From the NCBI RefSeq assembly GCF_001646665.1, contig NZ_LWBU01000364.1, positions 1-64,000 of the forward strand: DNA of 64,000 nt, read 5' to 3'. Within the stretch, counting starts at the first letter, position 1, and every line of letters begins with the position of its first letter. Of the stretch, positions 52,536-63,386 are shown piece after piece. The notes under the pieces are model-generated. The model searched no databases and was not told the DNA's origin. It was given only the letters and a program-made list of their open reading frames with translations. The position numbers and the translations under genes are program-made. This DNA comes from Streptomyces noursei. GTDB taxonomy: Bacteria > Actinomycetota > Actinomycetes > Streptomycetales > Streptomycetaceae.

Positions 52536-55051
52536 CGGGCGGAAGCTCCTTCCAGGGGTTCCAGCGTGAGGATCGTCAGGTCCGGCTTGATCTGGCCGCG
52601 CTCCGGCACGAACTTCACCGACGGGTCCGGCGCGTCGGGGGCGTTCACGAAGGAGACGAACCGGCGCAGCCGCTCGGGGTCGTTCAGCGTCTCGGCCCAC
52701 TCGTCGTGGTAGCTCGCCACGTGCGCGGCCATCAGCGCCTCCAGCTCGTCGCACAGCCCGAGCTTGTCGTGCACGACCACGTCACGGAGGTGGTCGAGGC
52801 CGCCTTCCAGCCGCTCCAGCCAGGCCGCCGTACGCTCCAGCCGGTCGGCGGTGCGGATGTAGAACATCAGGAACCGGTCGATCAGCCGGATCAGCTCCGC
52901 GTCCGACAGGTCCTGCGCCAGCAGGTCCGCGTGGCGCGGTGTCGCGCCGCCGTTGCCGCCGACGTACAGGTTCCAGCCGTTGGCCGTGGCGATCACGCCG
53001 AAGTCCTTCGACTGGGCCTCCGCGCACTCCCGGGCGCAGCCCGAGACCGCCGACTTGAGCTTGTGCGGGGCGCGCAGGCCCCGGTAGCGCAGCTCCAGGT
53101 CGATCGCCATCTTCACCGAGTCCTGCACGCCGTAGCGGCACCAGGTCTGGCCCACGCAGGACTTCACGGTCCGCAGCGACTTGCCGTACGCGTGCCCCGA
53201 CTCGAAGCCGGCGTCCACCAGCCGCGTCCAGATCTGCGGCAGCTGGTCCACCCGCGCGCCGAAGAGGTCGATCCGCTGACCGCCGGTGATCTTGGTGTAG
53301 AGCCCGAAGTCCCGGGCCACCTCGCCGATCACGATGAGCTTCTCCGGCGTGATCTCCCCGCCCGGGATGCGCGGCACGATCGAGTACGAGCCGTTGCGCT
53401 GCATGTTGGCGAGGAAGTGGTCGTTGGTGTCCTGGAGGGCCGCCCGCTCGCCGTCGAGGATGTACTCGTTCGTCAGGCTCGCCAGGATCGACGCCACGGC
53501 GGGCTTGCAGATCTCGCAGCCCTCGCCGCCGCGCGCCTCCTCCCGCCCGTGCGAGTCCAGCAGCTCCGCGTACGAGGTGAAGCGCATCGTGCGGACGATC
53601 TCGTACAGCTCGCTGCGGGTGTAGGTGAAGCAGCCGCACATCCCGCTGTCGGCCGGCTTCGGCAGGAGCTGCTGGATCACCTTCACGCAGCTGCCGCAGC
53701 CCGTGCCCGCCTTGGTGCACTTCTTCACCTCGGGCAGCGAGGAGCAGGCACAGATGGCGCCCTTGGTGACGTTGTGGCAGGAGCAGATGATGGCGTCGTC
53801 GGGGAGCGACTGCGGACCGAGCGACACCGGCGCCCCGGCACCGGCCGGCAGCACCAGCTGCTCCGGCGCCACCGGCGGCTTGGTCCCGGTCATCGGGCGC
53901 AGCATGCCGTACGCCTCGGCGTCACCGACCAGGACACCGCCCAGCAGCACGCCGTCCGGGTCGACCACCAGCTTCTTGTAGATGCCGGAGCGGGAGTCGG
54001 AGTAGACGACGTCCAGGCAGCCCTCGGCGGTGCCGTGTGCGTCGCCGAAGGACGCCACGTCCACACCCAGCAGCTTCAGCTTGGTCGACATGTCGGCACC
54101 GGTGAACCCGCCGGCCTCCTCCTCGGCGATCGTCGCGGCGGCCGTGAGCGCCATCTCGTAGCCGGGCGCCACCAGGCCGTACACCCGGCCGTCCACCGCC
54201 ATCGCGCACTCGCCGATCGCGTACACCGCCGGGTCCGACGTGCGGCACCGCTCGTCGACCGCGATGCCGCCGCGCTCGCCGACCGTCAGGCCGCAGTCGC
54301 GCGCCAGCTGGTCGCGGGGGCGGACACCCGCGGAGAAGACCACCATGTCGGTCGTGACGGTGGTGCCGTCCGACAGGGCCATGCCGGTCACCGAGCCGTC
54401 CTCGGTGAGCACTTCCTGCGTTCCGGTACCGGTGTGGACGACGAGGCCCATGTTCTCGATGGTGCGTAGCAGGGCCGCGCCGCCGCCCTCGTCCACCTGC
54501 ACCGGCATCAGCCGCGGGGCGAACTCCACCACGTGCGTCTCCAGGCCCAGGCCCTTGAGCGCGCCCGCCGCCTCCAGGCCGAGCAGCCCGCCGCCGACCA
54601 CCGCGCCGATCCTCGCCGTCTTGGCGTACTCCTCGATGGCGAGCAGGTCCTCGATCGTCCGGTAGACGAAGCAGCCCGTCGCGTCCTTGCCCGGGACCGG
54701 CGGTACGAAGGGGTACGAACCGGTCGCCAGCACGAGGGTGTCGTACGCGATCACGCGGCCGGCGCGCGAGGTGACCGTCCGGGCCTCGCGGTCGATGGTC
54801 TCGGCCGGGTCGTCCAGGTGCAGCTCGATGGCGTGCCGCGCCATGAAGCCGTCCTCGACCATGGACAGGTCGTCGGGCGTCTTCCCGTCGAAGTACGAGG
54901 TCAGCCGGACGCGGTCGTACGCCGGGCGGGGCTCTTCGCAGAGCACGACGACCCGCGCCCGCTCCGTGACACCGCGCTCGGCGAGGGCCTCCAGGAAGCG
55001 CTGGCCGACCATGCCGTGGCCGACGAGGACGATAGTGGGCATGTGGGCCAT
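52532..55051 (-). CDS. nirB: Nitrite reductase [NAD(P)H] large subunit NirB
   Basis: An 839-residue enzyme that reduces nitrite to ammonium. FAD/NAD-binding domains span 1-400 ('IVLVGHGMVGQRFLEAL', 'GAVVGGGLLGLEAAGAL'). A [2Fe-2S] BFD-like region follows ('IICSCHNVTKGAICAC', 'GTGCGSCVKVI'), then the siroheme/4Fe-4S domain ('SCVGQTWCRYGVQDS', 'SGCARECAEAQSKDFG'). ATG 55051 was chosen because GGAGG stands 8 bases upstream; ATG 55069 overlaps the previous gene by 17 bases. It is the middle gene of a FAD reductase-nirB-nirD operon. Confidence 0.96.
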   Translation of the reverse strand: MAHMPTIVLVGHGMVGQRFLEALAERGVTERARVVVLCEEPRPAYDRVRLTSYFDGKTPDDLSMVEDGFMARHAIELHLDDPAETIDREARTVTSRAGRVIAYDTLVLATGSYPFVPPVPGKDATGCFVYRTIEDLLAIEEYAKTARIGAVVGGGLLGLEAAGALKGLGLETHVVEFAPRLMPVQVDEGGGAALLRTIENMGLVVHTGTGTQEVLTEDGSVTGMALSDGTTVTTDMVVFSAGVRPRDQLARDCGLTVGERGGIAVDERCRTSDPAVYAIGECAMAVDGRVYGLVAPGYEMALTAAATIAEEEAGGFTGADMSTKLKLLGVDVASFGDAHGTAEGCLDVVYSDSRSGIYKKLVVDPDGVLLGGVLVGDAEAYGMLRPMTGTKPPVAPEQLVLPAGAGAPVSLGPQSLPDDAIICSCHNVTKGAICACSSLPEVKKCTKAGTGCGSCVKVIQQLLPKPADSGMCGCFTYTRSELYEIVRTMRFTSYAELLDSHGREEARGGEGCEICKPAVASILASLTNEYILDGERAALQDTNDHFLANMQRNGSYSIVPRIPGGEITPEKLIVIGEVARDFGLYTKITGGQRIDLFGARVDQLPQIWTRLVDAGFESGHAYGKSLRTVKSCVGQTWCRYGVQDSVKMAIDLELRYRGLRAPHKLKSAVSGCARECAEAQSKDFGVIATANGWNLYVGGNGGATPRHADLLAQDLSDAELIRLIDRFLMFYIRTADRLERTAAWLERLEGGLDHLRDVVVHDKLGLCDELEALMAAHVASYHDEWAETLNDPERLRRFVSFVNAPDAPDPSVKFVPERGQIKPDLTILTLEPLEGASAR

Positions 55052-55052
55052 T

Positions 55053-56234
55053 TCAGGAGCCTCCGTCATGGGTGAGCAGGTGGAGCAGGGGCGCTTCGGG
55101 AAGGGCCTCGTCGCCCTCCCAGGCCCGGGCGAGCGCCCCGACCGCGCCGAGATCGCCGAGGAGTACGCCGCCGACGAGACGGTCGCCGCGGACGACGACC
55201 TTGCGGTACGCGCCGCTCGTCGCGTCCGCCAGCTGCACGGTGTCGTCACCGGGCAGCGGCGTCGCCTCGCCGAACGCCGCCAGTTCGAGGGCGTCCATGC
55301 TGAGCCGGGTCAGCGCCCGGGTGCCCCGGTAGGCGCCGGTGCCCCCGGTGAGCACCTCGGTCAGGACGTCGGCCTGCTCCAGGGCGGCACCGGCCAGCCC
55401 GTAGAGCCGGCCGTCGTGCTCGGCGCAGTCGCCGACGGCGTGGATGTACGGGTCGGAGGTGCGCAGCCGGTCGTCGACGACGATCCCGCGCTTGACGTCC
55501 AGGCCCGCGTCGAGCGCCAGGCCGACGCGCGGCCGGACGCCGCAGGCGATGACGACCACGTCCGCGTCGAGGACGAACCCGTCGGCGAGCTCCACCGCCT
55601 CGACCGTGTCGTCGACGCAGCGCAGGCCGCGCACACGGCACTCGGTGTGGACCTCCACGCCCAGGTCCGCCGTCAGGTGGCGGCGCAGGATCGCCGAGGC
55701 GCCCGCGTCGAGCTGGCGCTCCATCAGGTGCTCGCCCTGCTGGGCCAGCACCACCTCCGCGCCCCGGGCGGCCAGCGCGCGGGCCGCCGACACGCCCAGC
55801 AGGCCGCCGCCGATCACCACCGCCCGCACCCCGGGGCCCACCAGCGCGTCCAGCGCCAGGCAGTCGTCGAGGGTCCGGAAGGCGTGCACCCCGGCGGGCA
55901 GCCGCCCGCCGCCCAGGCCCCGCAGCGGTGGCAGCACCGGGTTGGAGCCGGTGGCCAGAACCAGCCGGTCGTATGCGAACGCCTCGCCGTCCGCGCAGTG
56001 CACCACCCGGGCGGCGCGGTCGATCCCGGTGACCCGCACCTCGTGACGCGTCCCGTCGCCGTGCGGGGACGGCAGGGCGATCACCTCGGGCCCGTACCGC
56101 CCGGCCAGGACGTCCGCGAGCAGCACCCGGTTGTAGGGGGCGTGCGGCTCCTCGCCGAGCAGGGTGACGGGCAGCCGCTCGGCGAGGCGAGCGCCCGCCG
56201 TGCCTCCGCCGACCACCACGATCCGTGAACTCAT
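55053..56234 (-). CDS. NirB-like FAD-dependent NAD(P)H oxidoreductase
   Basis: A 393-residue flavoprotein with the fold of the NirB N-terminal reductase region: FAD-binding 'RIVVVGGGTAGARLAERL', NAD-binding 'AVVIGGGLLGVSAARALAARG', and 'PYIHAVGDCAEHDG'. It lacks the iron-sulphur and siroheme parts. It stands directly upstream of nirB (1 base apart), so it likely supplies electrons to nitrite or nitrate reductase in assimilation. A GlnR-like box lies just upstream of its start. Confidence 0.92.
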   Translation of the reverse strand: MSSRIVVVGGGTAGARLAERLPVTLLGEEPHAPYNRVLLADVLAGRYGPEVIALPSPHGDGTRHEVRVTGIDRAARVVHCADGEAFAYDRLVLATGSNPVLPPLRGLGGGRLPAGVHAFRTLDDCLALDALVGPGVRAVVIGGGLLGVSAARALAARGAEVVLAQQGEHLMERQLDAGASAILRRHLTADLGVEVHTECRVRGLRCVDDTVEAVELADGFVLDADVVVIACGVRPRVGLALDAGLDVKRGIVVDDRLRTSDPYIHAVGDCAEHDGRLYGLAGAALEQADVLTEVLTGGTGAYRGTRALTRLSMDALELAAFGEATPLPGDDTVQLADATSGAYRKVVVRGDRLVGGVLLGDLGAVGALARAWEGDEALPEAPLLHLLTHDGGS

Positions 56235-56246
56235 GCTCGCCAGCGT

Positions 56247-56284
56247 GCGTCGGCGGTGTTACCCGGCCGCATCCCGTTTGTTTC
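56247..56284 (-). promoter_or_regulatory. GlnR-like box upstream of the nir operon
   Basis: On the minus strand GAAAC, GATGC, GTAAC and GACGC follow each other with 6-base gaps, an 11-base period as in GlnR a/b half-sites (gTnAC/GaAAC). It ends only 13 bases before the assigned start at 56234, which is close for an upstream activator site. Confidence 0.5.
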
Positions 56285-56382
56285 GCGCACGGAAAGCTGA
56301 CCTCAGCGGCGACGGCCACCGCCGGTGAGGCCCGACGGCGCCGGCCCGCCCGACATCCGTTCCTGGATCTCACCTGCGCCCC

Positions 56383-56823
56383 TTACGGGATGTAGCGGCG
56401 GAAGCCCTTCGCCAGAGCTTTGAAGCCGCACGCCTCGTAGAAGGTGTGAACATAGGCGTCGTCCGCCGCCAGCAGCTGGACCTTGTAGCAGTCGGCCGAC
56501 TCACCCAGGCGAACGGCAGCCTCCATCAACTGACGGCCCACACCATGCCGTTGGAACGAGCCGGCCACCACGACGTTCTCCACGAACAAGACGGCCCGAC
56601 CACCGCGTGTGAGGTTCGGCATGACGATGCAGTCGGCCGTCCCCGCCACGGTGCCGTCGGCTTCGGCCACCAGGATCGTCCGTCCCTGCTGCCTTGATAT
56701 GGCTGCCCAAATGGCCTCCGCGGACGCCTCGGGCAGCGGAGGATCATCGGGGTTCAACTCGCCGTAGAGAGCCAGCAACCCGGGCAGGTCCACCTCGACC
56801 GCCGACCGCACAGTGATCTTCAT
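56383..56823 (-). CDS. GNAT-family N-acetyltransferase
   Basis: A 146-residue acetyltransferase of the GNAT fold: 'LFVENVVVAGSFQRHGVGRQLMEAA' holds the acetyl-CoA-binding motif (V-x-x-x-x-R-x-x-G-x-G), and 'VHTFYEACGFKALAKGF' is the C-terminal block. Substrate unknown. ATG 56823 is used. It precedes the nir operon with 148 bases between and is not obviously part of it. Confidence 0.85.
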   Translation of the reverse strand: MKITVRSAVEVDLPGLLALYGELNPDDPPLPEASAEAIWAAISRQQGRTILVAEADGTVAGTADCIVMPNLTRGGRAVLFVENVVVAGSFQRHGVGRQLMEAAVRLGESADCYKVQLLAADDAYVHTFYEACGFKALAKGFRRYIP

Positions 56824-57009
56824 GCACTGAGGCTAGAACGAACACAGCGTCGCAGAAGCGGCTCGTCGGGCACAGACACTGCTGCGCCAGGACATGGAAC
56901 CGGGTAGGGGCCGGCGCCGCCGGTCCGGCGTAGGCCGCAACCTCAGAGGTAGCTCAAGCCTCACCCGTTCCGTGGACGGCACACCTATCCCGTCCCTAGG
57001 CTCGCCGTC

Positions 57010-57786
57010 ATGCCCGACATATCGCTGACCACCCTGGTCCTCCTCTGCGCGGCCGCTCTCGTGGCGGGCTGGATCGACGCCGTGGTGGGCGGTGGTGGGC
57101 TGCTCCTGCTGCCCGCGCTGCTGCTCGGCCTGCCGCAGGTGCCGGCCGCGCACATCCTCGGCACCAACAAGGCGGTGGCCATCGTGGGGACGACGGGCGC
57201 CGCCGTGACCTATGTGCGCAAGGCGCCGGTGGAGGTACGGACGGCGGTGCGGATCGGCCTGGCGGCGCTCGCCGGGTCCATGGGCGGGGCCTTCTTCGCC
57301 GCGGGGATCAGCAGCGATGTCCTGCGGCCGGTCATCATGGTGGTGCTGCTGGGCGTGGCGGCCTTCGTGATGCTGCGTCCGTCGTTCGGCACGGGGGCGG
57401 GAAAGGGGCCGGCGACCCGGGCGCGGGTGGTCACGGCGATCGTCCTCGTCGGCGGCGGAATCGGCTTCTACGACGGGCTGTTCGGCCCCGGTACCGGCAC
57501 GTTCCTGGTGCTGGCGCTGACGGCGGTGCTCCACCTGGACCTGGTGACCGCCTCCGCCACGGCCAAGATCGTGAACGTGTGCACCAACGCGGGGGCGCTG
57601 GCGATGTTCGCGTACCAGGGCACGGTCCTGTGGCAGCTGGCGGCGCTGATGGCGGTGTTCAACCTGGCGGGCGGGATGTTCGGGGCCCGGATGGCGCTGC
57701 GCAAGGGGGCGGAGTTCGTACGGGGCGTCCTGCTGGTGGTGGTCTTCTCGCTGGTCGCGAAGCTGGCCTTCGACCAGTGGAGCTGA
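57010..57786 (+). CDS. TSUP-family (TauE/SafE) membrane permease
   Basis: A 258-residue inner-membrane protein with about eight hydrophobic segments. The repeated glycine-rich motif of the family appears as 'AGWIDAVVGGGGLLLLPALLL' near the N-terminus and 'GGGIGFYDGLFGPGTGTFLVLAL' in the middle. Family members move sulphite, sulphoacetate or related anions; the substrate here is unknown. It converges with the sortase gene 7 bases downstream. Confidence 0.85.
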   Translation: MPDISLTTLVLLCAAALVAGWIDAVVGGGGLLLLPALLLGLPQVPAAHILGTNKAVAIVGTTGAAVTYVRKAPVEVRTAVRIGLAALAGSMGGAFFAAGISSDVLRPVIMVVLLGVAAFVMLRPSFGTGAGKGPATRARVVTAIVLVGGGIGFYDGLFGPGTGTFLVLALTAVLHLDLVTASATAKIVNVCTNAGALAMFAYQGTVLWQLAALMAVFNLAGGMFGARMALRKGAEFVRGVLLVVVFSLVAKLAFDQWS

Positions 57787-57793
57787 CGGCCGG

Positions 57794-58471
57794 CTACCGC
57801 ACCCCGATCAGGTGCGCGTAGGCGACGACGTTGCCCTGGTAGCCGGTCTTCTCGTCGAACGTGCCGCCGCAGGTGATGACGCGCAGCTCGGCGCGGTCGG
57901 CGGGCCCGTAGACCTTCCGGTCGGGGAAGTCCTCGTTGTCGTACACCTCGACCGCGTCGACGGTGAAGACGGCGGTCCGGCCGTCGCGGCGGGTGACCTC
58001 GATCCAGTGGCCCTTCTTGAGGCTGCCGACGGCGTAGAAGACGGCGGGGCCGTCGGCGTTGTCGACGTGGCCGGCGACGATGGCCGTTCCCTCGGCACCG
58101 GGCGGAGTGCCGTCCTTGTACCAGCCGGCGATGTTCGGGTTCCCGGCCGGCGGCACCTCCAGGCTGCCGTCGCGGGCCAGGCCCAGGCGCATCACCGGGG
58201 CGTCGACGCCGATCGCGGGGATGCGGACGCGGACCGGGGCGGAGGGCGGCAGCGGTGCGGCGGCCGCGTCGGTGTGCCGGTGCGGTCCGGCGGCGAAGGC
58301 CTCGGCGGCGGTCGGGACGGGCGGGGTCGGTTCGGCGGAGCCGTTCTGGACCAGCCAGAGGCCGACGCACGCCGCGACGGCCACGCCCCAGCCCTTGCCC
58401 TTGGCGCCCGTGCCCGCACCCGCGTTCGTGCCGGTGCCGTTTCCCGCGGCGGCCCTGGTGTCGTCGGTCAT
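57794..58471 (-). CDS. Class F sortase
   Basis: A 225-residue cysteine transpeptidase-fold protein. A hydrophobic segment (about residues 28-45) anchors it in the membrane. The catalytic domain carries 'ARDGSLEVPP', 'GTAIVAGHVDN' with the catalytic His, and 'LRVITCGG' with the catalytic Cys (TxxTC-type). Class F sortases of actinomycetes join proteins to the envelope or cut substrates. It is encoded downstream of a surface protein that looks like a candidate substrate. Confidence 0.88.
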   Translation of the reverse strand: MTDDTRAAAGNGTGTNAGAGTGAKGKGWGVAVAACVGLWLVQNGSAEPTPPVPTAAEAFAAGPHRHTDAAAAPLPPSAPVRVRIPAIGVDAPVMRLGLARDGSLEVPPAGNPNIAGWYKDGTPPGAEGTAIVAGHVDNADGPAVFYAVGSLKKGHWIEVTRRDGRTAVFTVDAVEVYDNEDFPDRKVYGPADRAELRVITCGGTFDEKTGYQGNVVAYAHLIGVR

Positions 58472-58571
58472 GGCTGCCCTCGCGTGGCTGGGGCTCCCCG
58501 CCCGCGCCGCGGTCTCGGGGACACACGCGGCGGGGGCGGGGAGCGGGGCGGGGGTACGGGGACGGACCCCG

Positions 58572-59171
58572 TCAGCTGTCCTGCGCGCCGCTCGCCCGGC
58601 GACGCAGGAGCCAGACCCCGCCGACGGCGGAGGCGGCCAGCACGGCCGCTCCCGCCGCGATCCGGGTGGTGTCGGGGCCGACGCTGCCGCCCACCCCGGT
58701 CTTCACATGGCCGCTGGGCACGTCGTGGCCCTGGTCGTGGCCGCCCGAGCTGTGGCCGCCCGAGCTGTGCCCGCCGGAGTCGTGCCCGCCCGAGGTGTGG
58801 CCGCTGCCGTGCTTGACGGTCAGGTCACCGGTGGCGGTCCTGCCGTTGTCGCAGGCCACGGCGATGGCGTAGGTGCCCGGCTTGGCGTGGGAGGGGACGG
58901 TGAAGCGGCCCACCACGACGTCCTTGTGGGTGCCCGGCGACAGTTCGAAGTCGCCGGCCCCCAGCGACTGGGCGTCGCCGATCCCGTGGCCCTTCTTGCC
59001 GCACGCGGTGGTGTTGACCGTGACGGTGTCGCCCGGTTCGGCGGTCGACGGGTACACCTCCAGCTTCCCGAGGTCGCCGGTGGGGGCGGCGTGGGCGGCC
59101 GGCGAGGCGAGTGCGCCGAGCGAGACGGCCGCCAGCGCGGTACCGGTCAGCAGGCGGGCAGTGGTGCGCAT
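58572..59171 (-). CDS. Secreted His/Gly/Ser-rich surface protein, possible sortase substrate
   Basis: A 199-residue protein: signal peptide (residues 1-28, 'ASPAAHAAP' cleavage region), a beta-rich domain with two cysteines ('NTTACGKKG', 'VACDNG'), then repeats GGHDSGGHSSGGHSSGG (residues ~125-150). The C-terminal hydrophobic helix 'IAAGAAVLAASAVGGVWLL' is followed by RRRASG. That layout is a cell-wall sorting signal, although a standard LPxTG is missing; a motif 'VKTGVGG' precedes the helix. It adjoins the class F sortase gene on the same strand. Confidence 0.7.
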   Translation of the reverse strand: MRTTARLLTGTALAAVSLGALASPAAHAAPTGDLGKLEVYPSTAEPGDTVTVNTTACGKKGHGIGDAQSLGAGDFELSPGTHKDVVVGRFTVPSHAKPGTYAIAVACDNGRTATGDLTVKHGSGHTSGGHDSGGHSSGGHSSGGHDQGHDVPSGHVKTGVGGSVGPDTTRIAAGAAVLAASAVGGVWLLRRRASGAQDS

Positions 59172-59490
59172 GAGGTCCTCCGGGGCGCGCGACAGGCGGG
59201 GCGTGACGGGCGGATGTCCTGTCTCCGAGGTAAGGCCCGCCCCGCCGCCCGCGCCTGCTGATGCTCCATCAGATGAGGCCGTCCGGGGCGGCGTGTCGCG
59301 CTGGACGGCCGGCGTCGCAGCAGGTCAGCGCCGGTTCTCCGGTGCGCGCGGCGCGCCGCCCCGAATGGGTGACGCGCCCCCGGGGCTCCCCTTCCGGGCG
59401 CCGCCCGGGACCGCGTCGGGGGCTCCCGCCCCGGCCGTGTTCCGGTACAGGCTTGACCTGAACCTTGGTTGAGGTAGGAGGGTCTTCCGC
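59172..59490. other. 319-base gap before the FMN reductase
   Basis: No gene found. The only structured signal is a MerR-like inverted repeat at 59456-59475. The rest is ordinary GC-rich intergenic DNA between divergent genes. Confidence 0.6.
59456..59475 (+). promoter_or_regulatory. MerR-type operator-like inverted repeat
   Basis: ACCTGAACC, TT, GGTTGAGGT: 8 of 9 positions of the arms are complementary, preceded by TTGACC (59453-59458). It resembles SoxR/MerR operators. However AGGAGG (59476-59481) is the ribosome-binding site of the gene at 59491, so the usual spacer-and-minus-10 geometry does not fit; the site may act by blocking. Confidence 0.45.
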
Positions 59491-60090
59491 ATGGAGATCA
59501 CCCGGACCTCACCGCTCTCGCTCGCCGTCATCGTGGGAAGCAACCGCGAGGGCCGCTTCGGCCCCGTCATCGCCGACTGGTTCCTCTCCCACGCCGGGCG
59601 GCGCACCGACTTCACCGTCGACGTCATCGACCTCGCCGACCCCGGCACGGACCTGCCCACCGCCCTGTCCCACGACCCCGCCCCGGCCGTCCGCGACCGG
59701 CTCGCCGAGGTCGGCGGCACGCTGGCCGCGGCCGACGCCTTCGTCGTCATCACCCCGGAGTACAACCACTCCTTCCCCGCGGCCGTCAAGAACCTCATCG
59801 ACTGGCACTACACCGAGTGGCAGGCCAAGCCGGTGGGCTTCGTCTCCTACGGGGGCATGTCCGGCGGTCTGCGGGCCGTGGAGCAGTTGCGCCAGGTCTT
59901 CGCCGAGATGCACGCCGTGACCGTCCGCGACACCGTCTCCTTCCACAACGCCCACGGGCACTTCGACGAGGACGGCCGTCACAAGGACCCCACCGGCCCC
60001 GACGGCGCCGCCAAGACGATGCTCGACCAGCTCGCCTGGTGGGCCCACGCCCTGCGCGACGCCAAGGCCGTCCACCCCTACGGCGGCTGA
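59491..60090 (+). CDS. NADPH-dependent FMN reductase
   Basis: A 199-residue flavodoxin-fold quinone/azo reductase-like protein: 'LAVIVGSNREGRFGPVIADW' binds FMN phosphate and 'ITPEYNHSFPAAVKNLIDWHY' is the second signature. It reduces FMN or quinone-type substrates with NADPH; exact substrate unknown. ATG 59491 is preceded by AGGAGG. A MerR-like inverted repeat overlaps the leader, suggesting induction by an electrophile or oxidant. No MerR gene lies nearby. Confidence 0.9.
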   Translation: MEITRTSPLSLAVIVGSNREGRFGPVIADWFLSHAGRRTDFTVDVIDLADPGTDLPTALSHDPAPAVRDRLAEVGGTLAAADAFVVITPEYNHSFPAAVKNLIDWHYTEWQAKPVGFVSYGGMSGGLRAVEQLRQVFAEMHAVTVRDTVSFHNAHGHFDEDGRHKDPTGPDGAAKTMLDQLAWWAHALRDAKAVHPYGG

Positions 60091-60307
60091 CCCGTACCGC
60101 CACGACCGCTCCGTGGCCCGCCCCCTCCGAACCCGTCCCCGCAGCCGCCACCGCGGCCGGGAGCGTCGCCGGGGGCCGGAAAGCACGTACCGCGGGTCGC
60201 CGGCGCCGGCGGGTGCGTACGCTCGGCCGTGTGCGGCGCGGCGCGGTGCGCACGACCGCCGCGGCGTGCGCGACCATGACGCGGAGACGACGCGCGGAGG
60301 AGAGACC

Positions 60308-60631
60308 GTGACCCTGGCCCTGACCGTACTCACCACGACAGACAGCGCCGAGAAGGCCCAGGAACTGGCCCGTGGCGCGGTGGAGGCGCGGCTCGCCGCC
60401 TGCGCGCAGGTCTCCGGTCCGGTCACCTCGGTCTACCACTGGCAGAACGCCATCGAGACCAGCCAGGAGTGGCAGGTCCTCTTCAAGACGACGGAGACCT
60501 GCTACGACGCGCTGGAGGCGTACCTCACCGCGAAGCACGACTACGAGACCCCGGAGATCATCGCCACACCGGTCGTCCGGGGGAGCACCGCGTACCTGGC
60601 GTGGCTGCGGCAGGAGACCTCGGCCCGATGA
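60308..60631 (+). CDS. cutA: Divalent cation tolerance protein CutA
   Basis: A 107-residue trimeric PII-like protein: 'TVLTTTDSAEKAQELARGAVEARLAACAQVSGPVTSVYHW' and 'EWQVLFKTTETCYDALEAYL', then 'ETPEIIATPVVRGSTAYLAWL'. The family binds Cu2+; its role in metal tolerance is debated. GTG 60308 follows GGAGGAGAG. Its stop overlaps the start of the gamma-glutamylcyclotransferase-like gene by ATGA. Confidence 0.92.
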   Translation: MTLALTVLTTTDSAEKAQELARGAVEARLAACAQVSGPVTSVYHWQNAIETSQEWQVLFKTTETCYDALEAYLTAKHDYETPEIIATPVVRGSTAYLAWLRQETSAR

Positions 60632-61016
60632 GCGCACCACCCCGCGGGCTGCCGTTCTTCGTGTACGGGACGCTGCGGCCCGGCGAGTACAACCACGACC
60701 GGTTCCTGCGCGGCCGCACGGCGGCGGAGGAACCGGCCCGCCTGCCGGGCGCCCTGCTGTACGACGGGCCCGGGTATCCGTACCTGGTACGGGGCGCCGG
60801 GCGGGTGGCGGGCGAGCTGGTGCACGCCGCGCCGGGCGAGTACGACGCCCTCGTCTCCGTACTGGACCGCCTGGAACACGGGTACGCGCGCGAGGTGTTC
60901 GAGGTGCTGCGGCTGAGTGACGGGGCGGCCGTGCGGGCCTGGGTGTACGTCGCCACGCCGGCCGTGCGGCTGGGCGAGCCGATCGCGGGCGGGGACTGGC
61001 TCAGCCGCCGGCCGCC

Positions 61017-61177
61017 CAGGGGGTGTCTTGTCGATCAGGCCGGATCGGCGAGCGGTGTCCGGCGCCGTGCATCGCAAGGCGGAGGAGGGAGTCATGGCGG
61101 AGCCATGACGACCGACGACAACGCCGCGAGGTGCGGTGGCGGACACCGGGAGCCCGGCATGATCGGCGAGAGACCCC

Positions 61178-61180
<3 letters not shown>
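61017..61180. repeat. CTAG-ended repeat with imperfect terminal inverted repeats
   Basis: The left end AGGGGGTGTCTTGTCGATCA and the right end (minus strand) TAGGGGGTCTCTCGCCGATC are imperfectly alike (about 80%). Inside, GTCATGGC-GGA-GCCATGAC forms a perfect hairpin (61091-61109), followed by CCGACGACAACGCCGCGAG (61112-61130), identical to 1-19. It lies between convergent genes, and its CTA (61178-61180) is the nasA stop codon. Confidence 0.72.
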
Positions 61181-63253
<2,073 letters not shown>

Positions 63254-63265
63254 GCCCCCGAGCAT

Positions 63266-63314
63266 GCGACGCGCGTGTTACGGCCACTGACACGGCGCAT
63301 TACGGCCCCGGTAC
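63266..63314 (-). promoter_or_regulatory. GlnR-like boxes upstream of nasA
   Basis: On the minus strand GTACC, GTAAT, TGTCA, GTAAC and GTCGC are spaced by 6 bases each, a strict 11-base period. GTAAC and GTAAT match the a-site form (gTnAC). They end 12 bases before the assigned start. GlnR control of nasA is known in Streptomyces coelicolor. Confidence 0.5.
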
Positions 63315-63386
63315 GGCCGGCTCCCACGCCGGCCCGCCCCACCGGTGAGGCCCGGCGGTGATCCCGGCGGTGTCCCGGCGGGCCGG

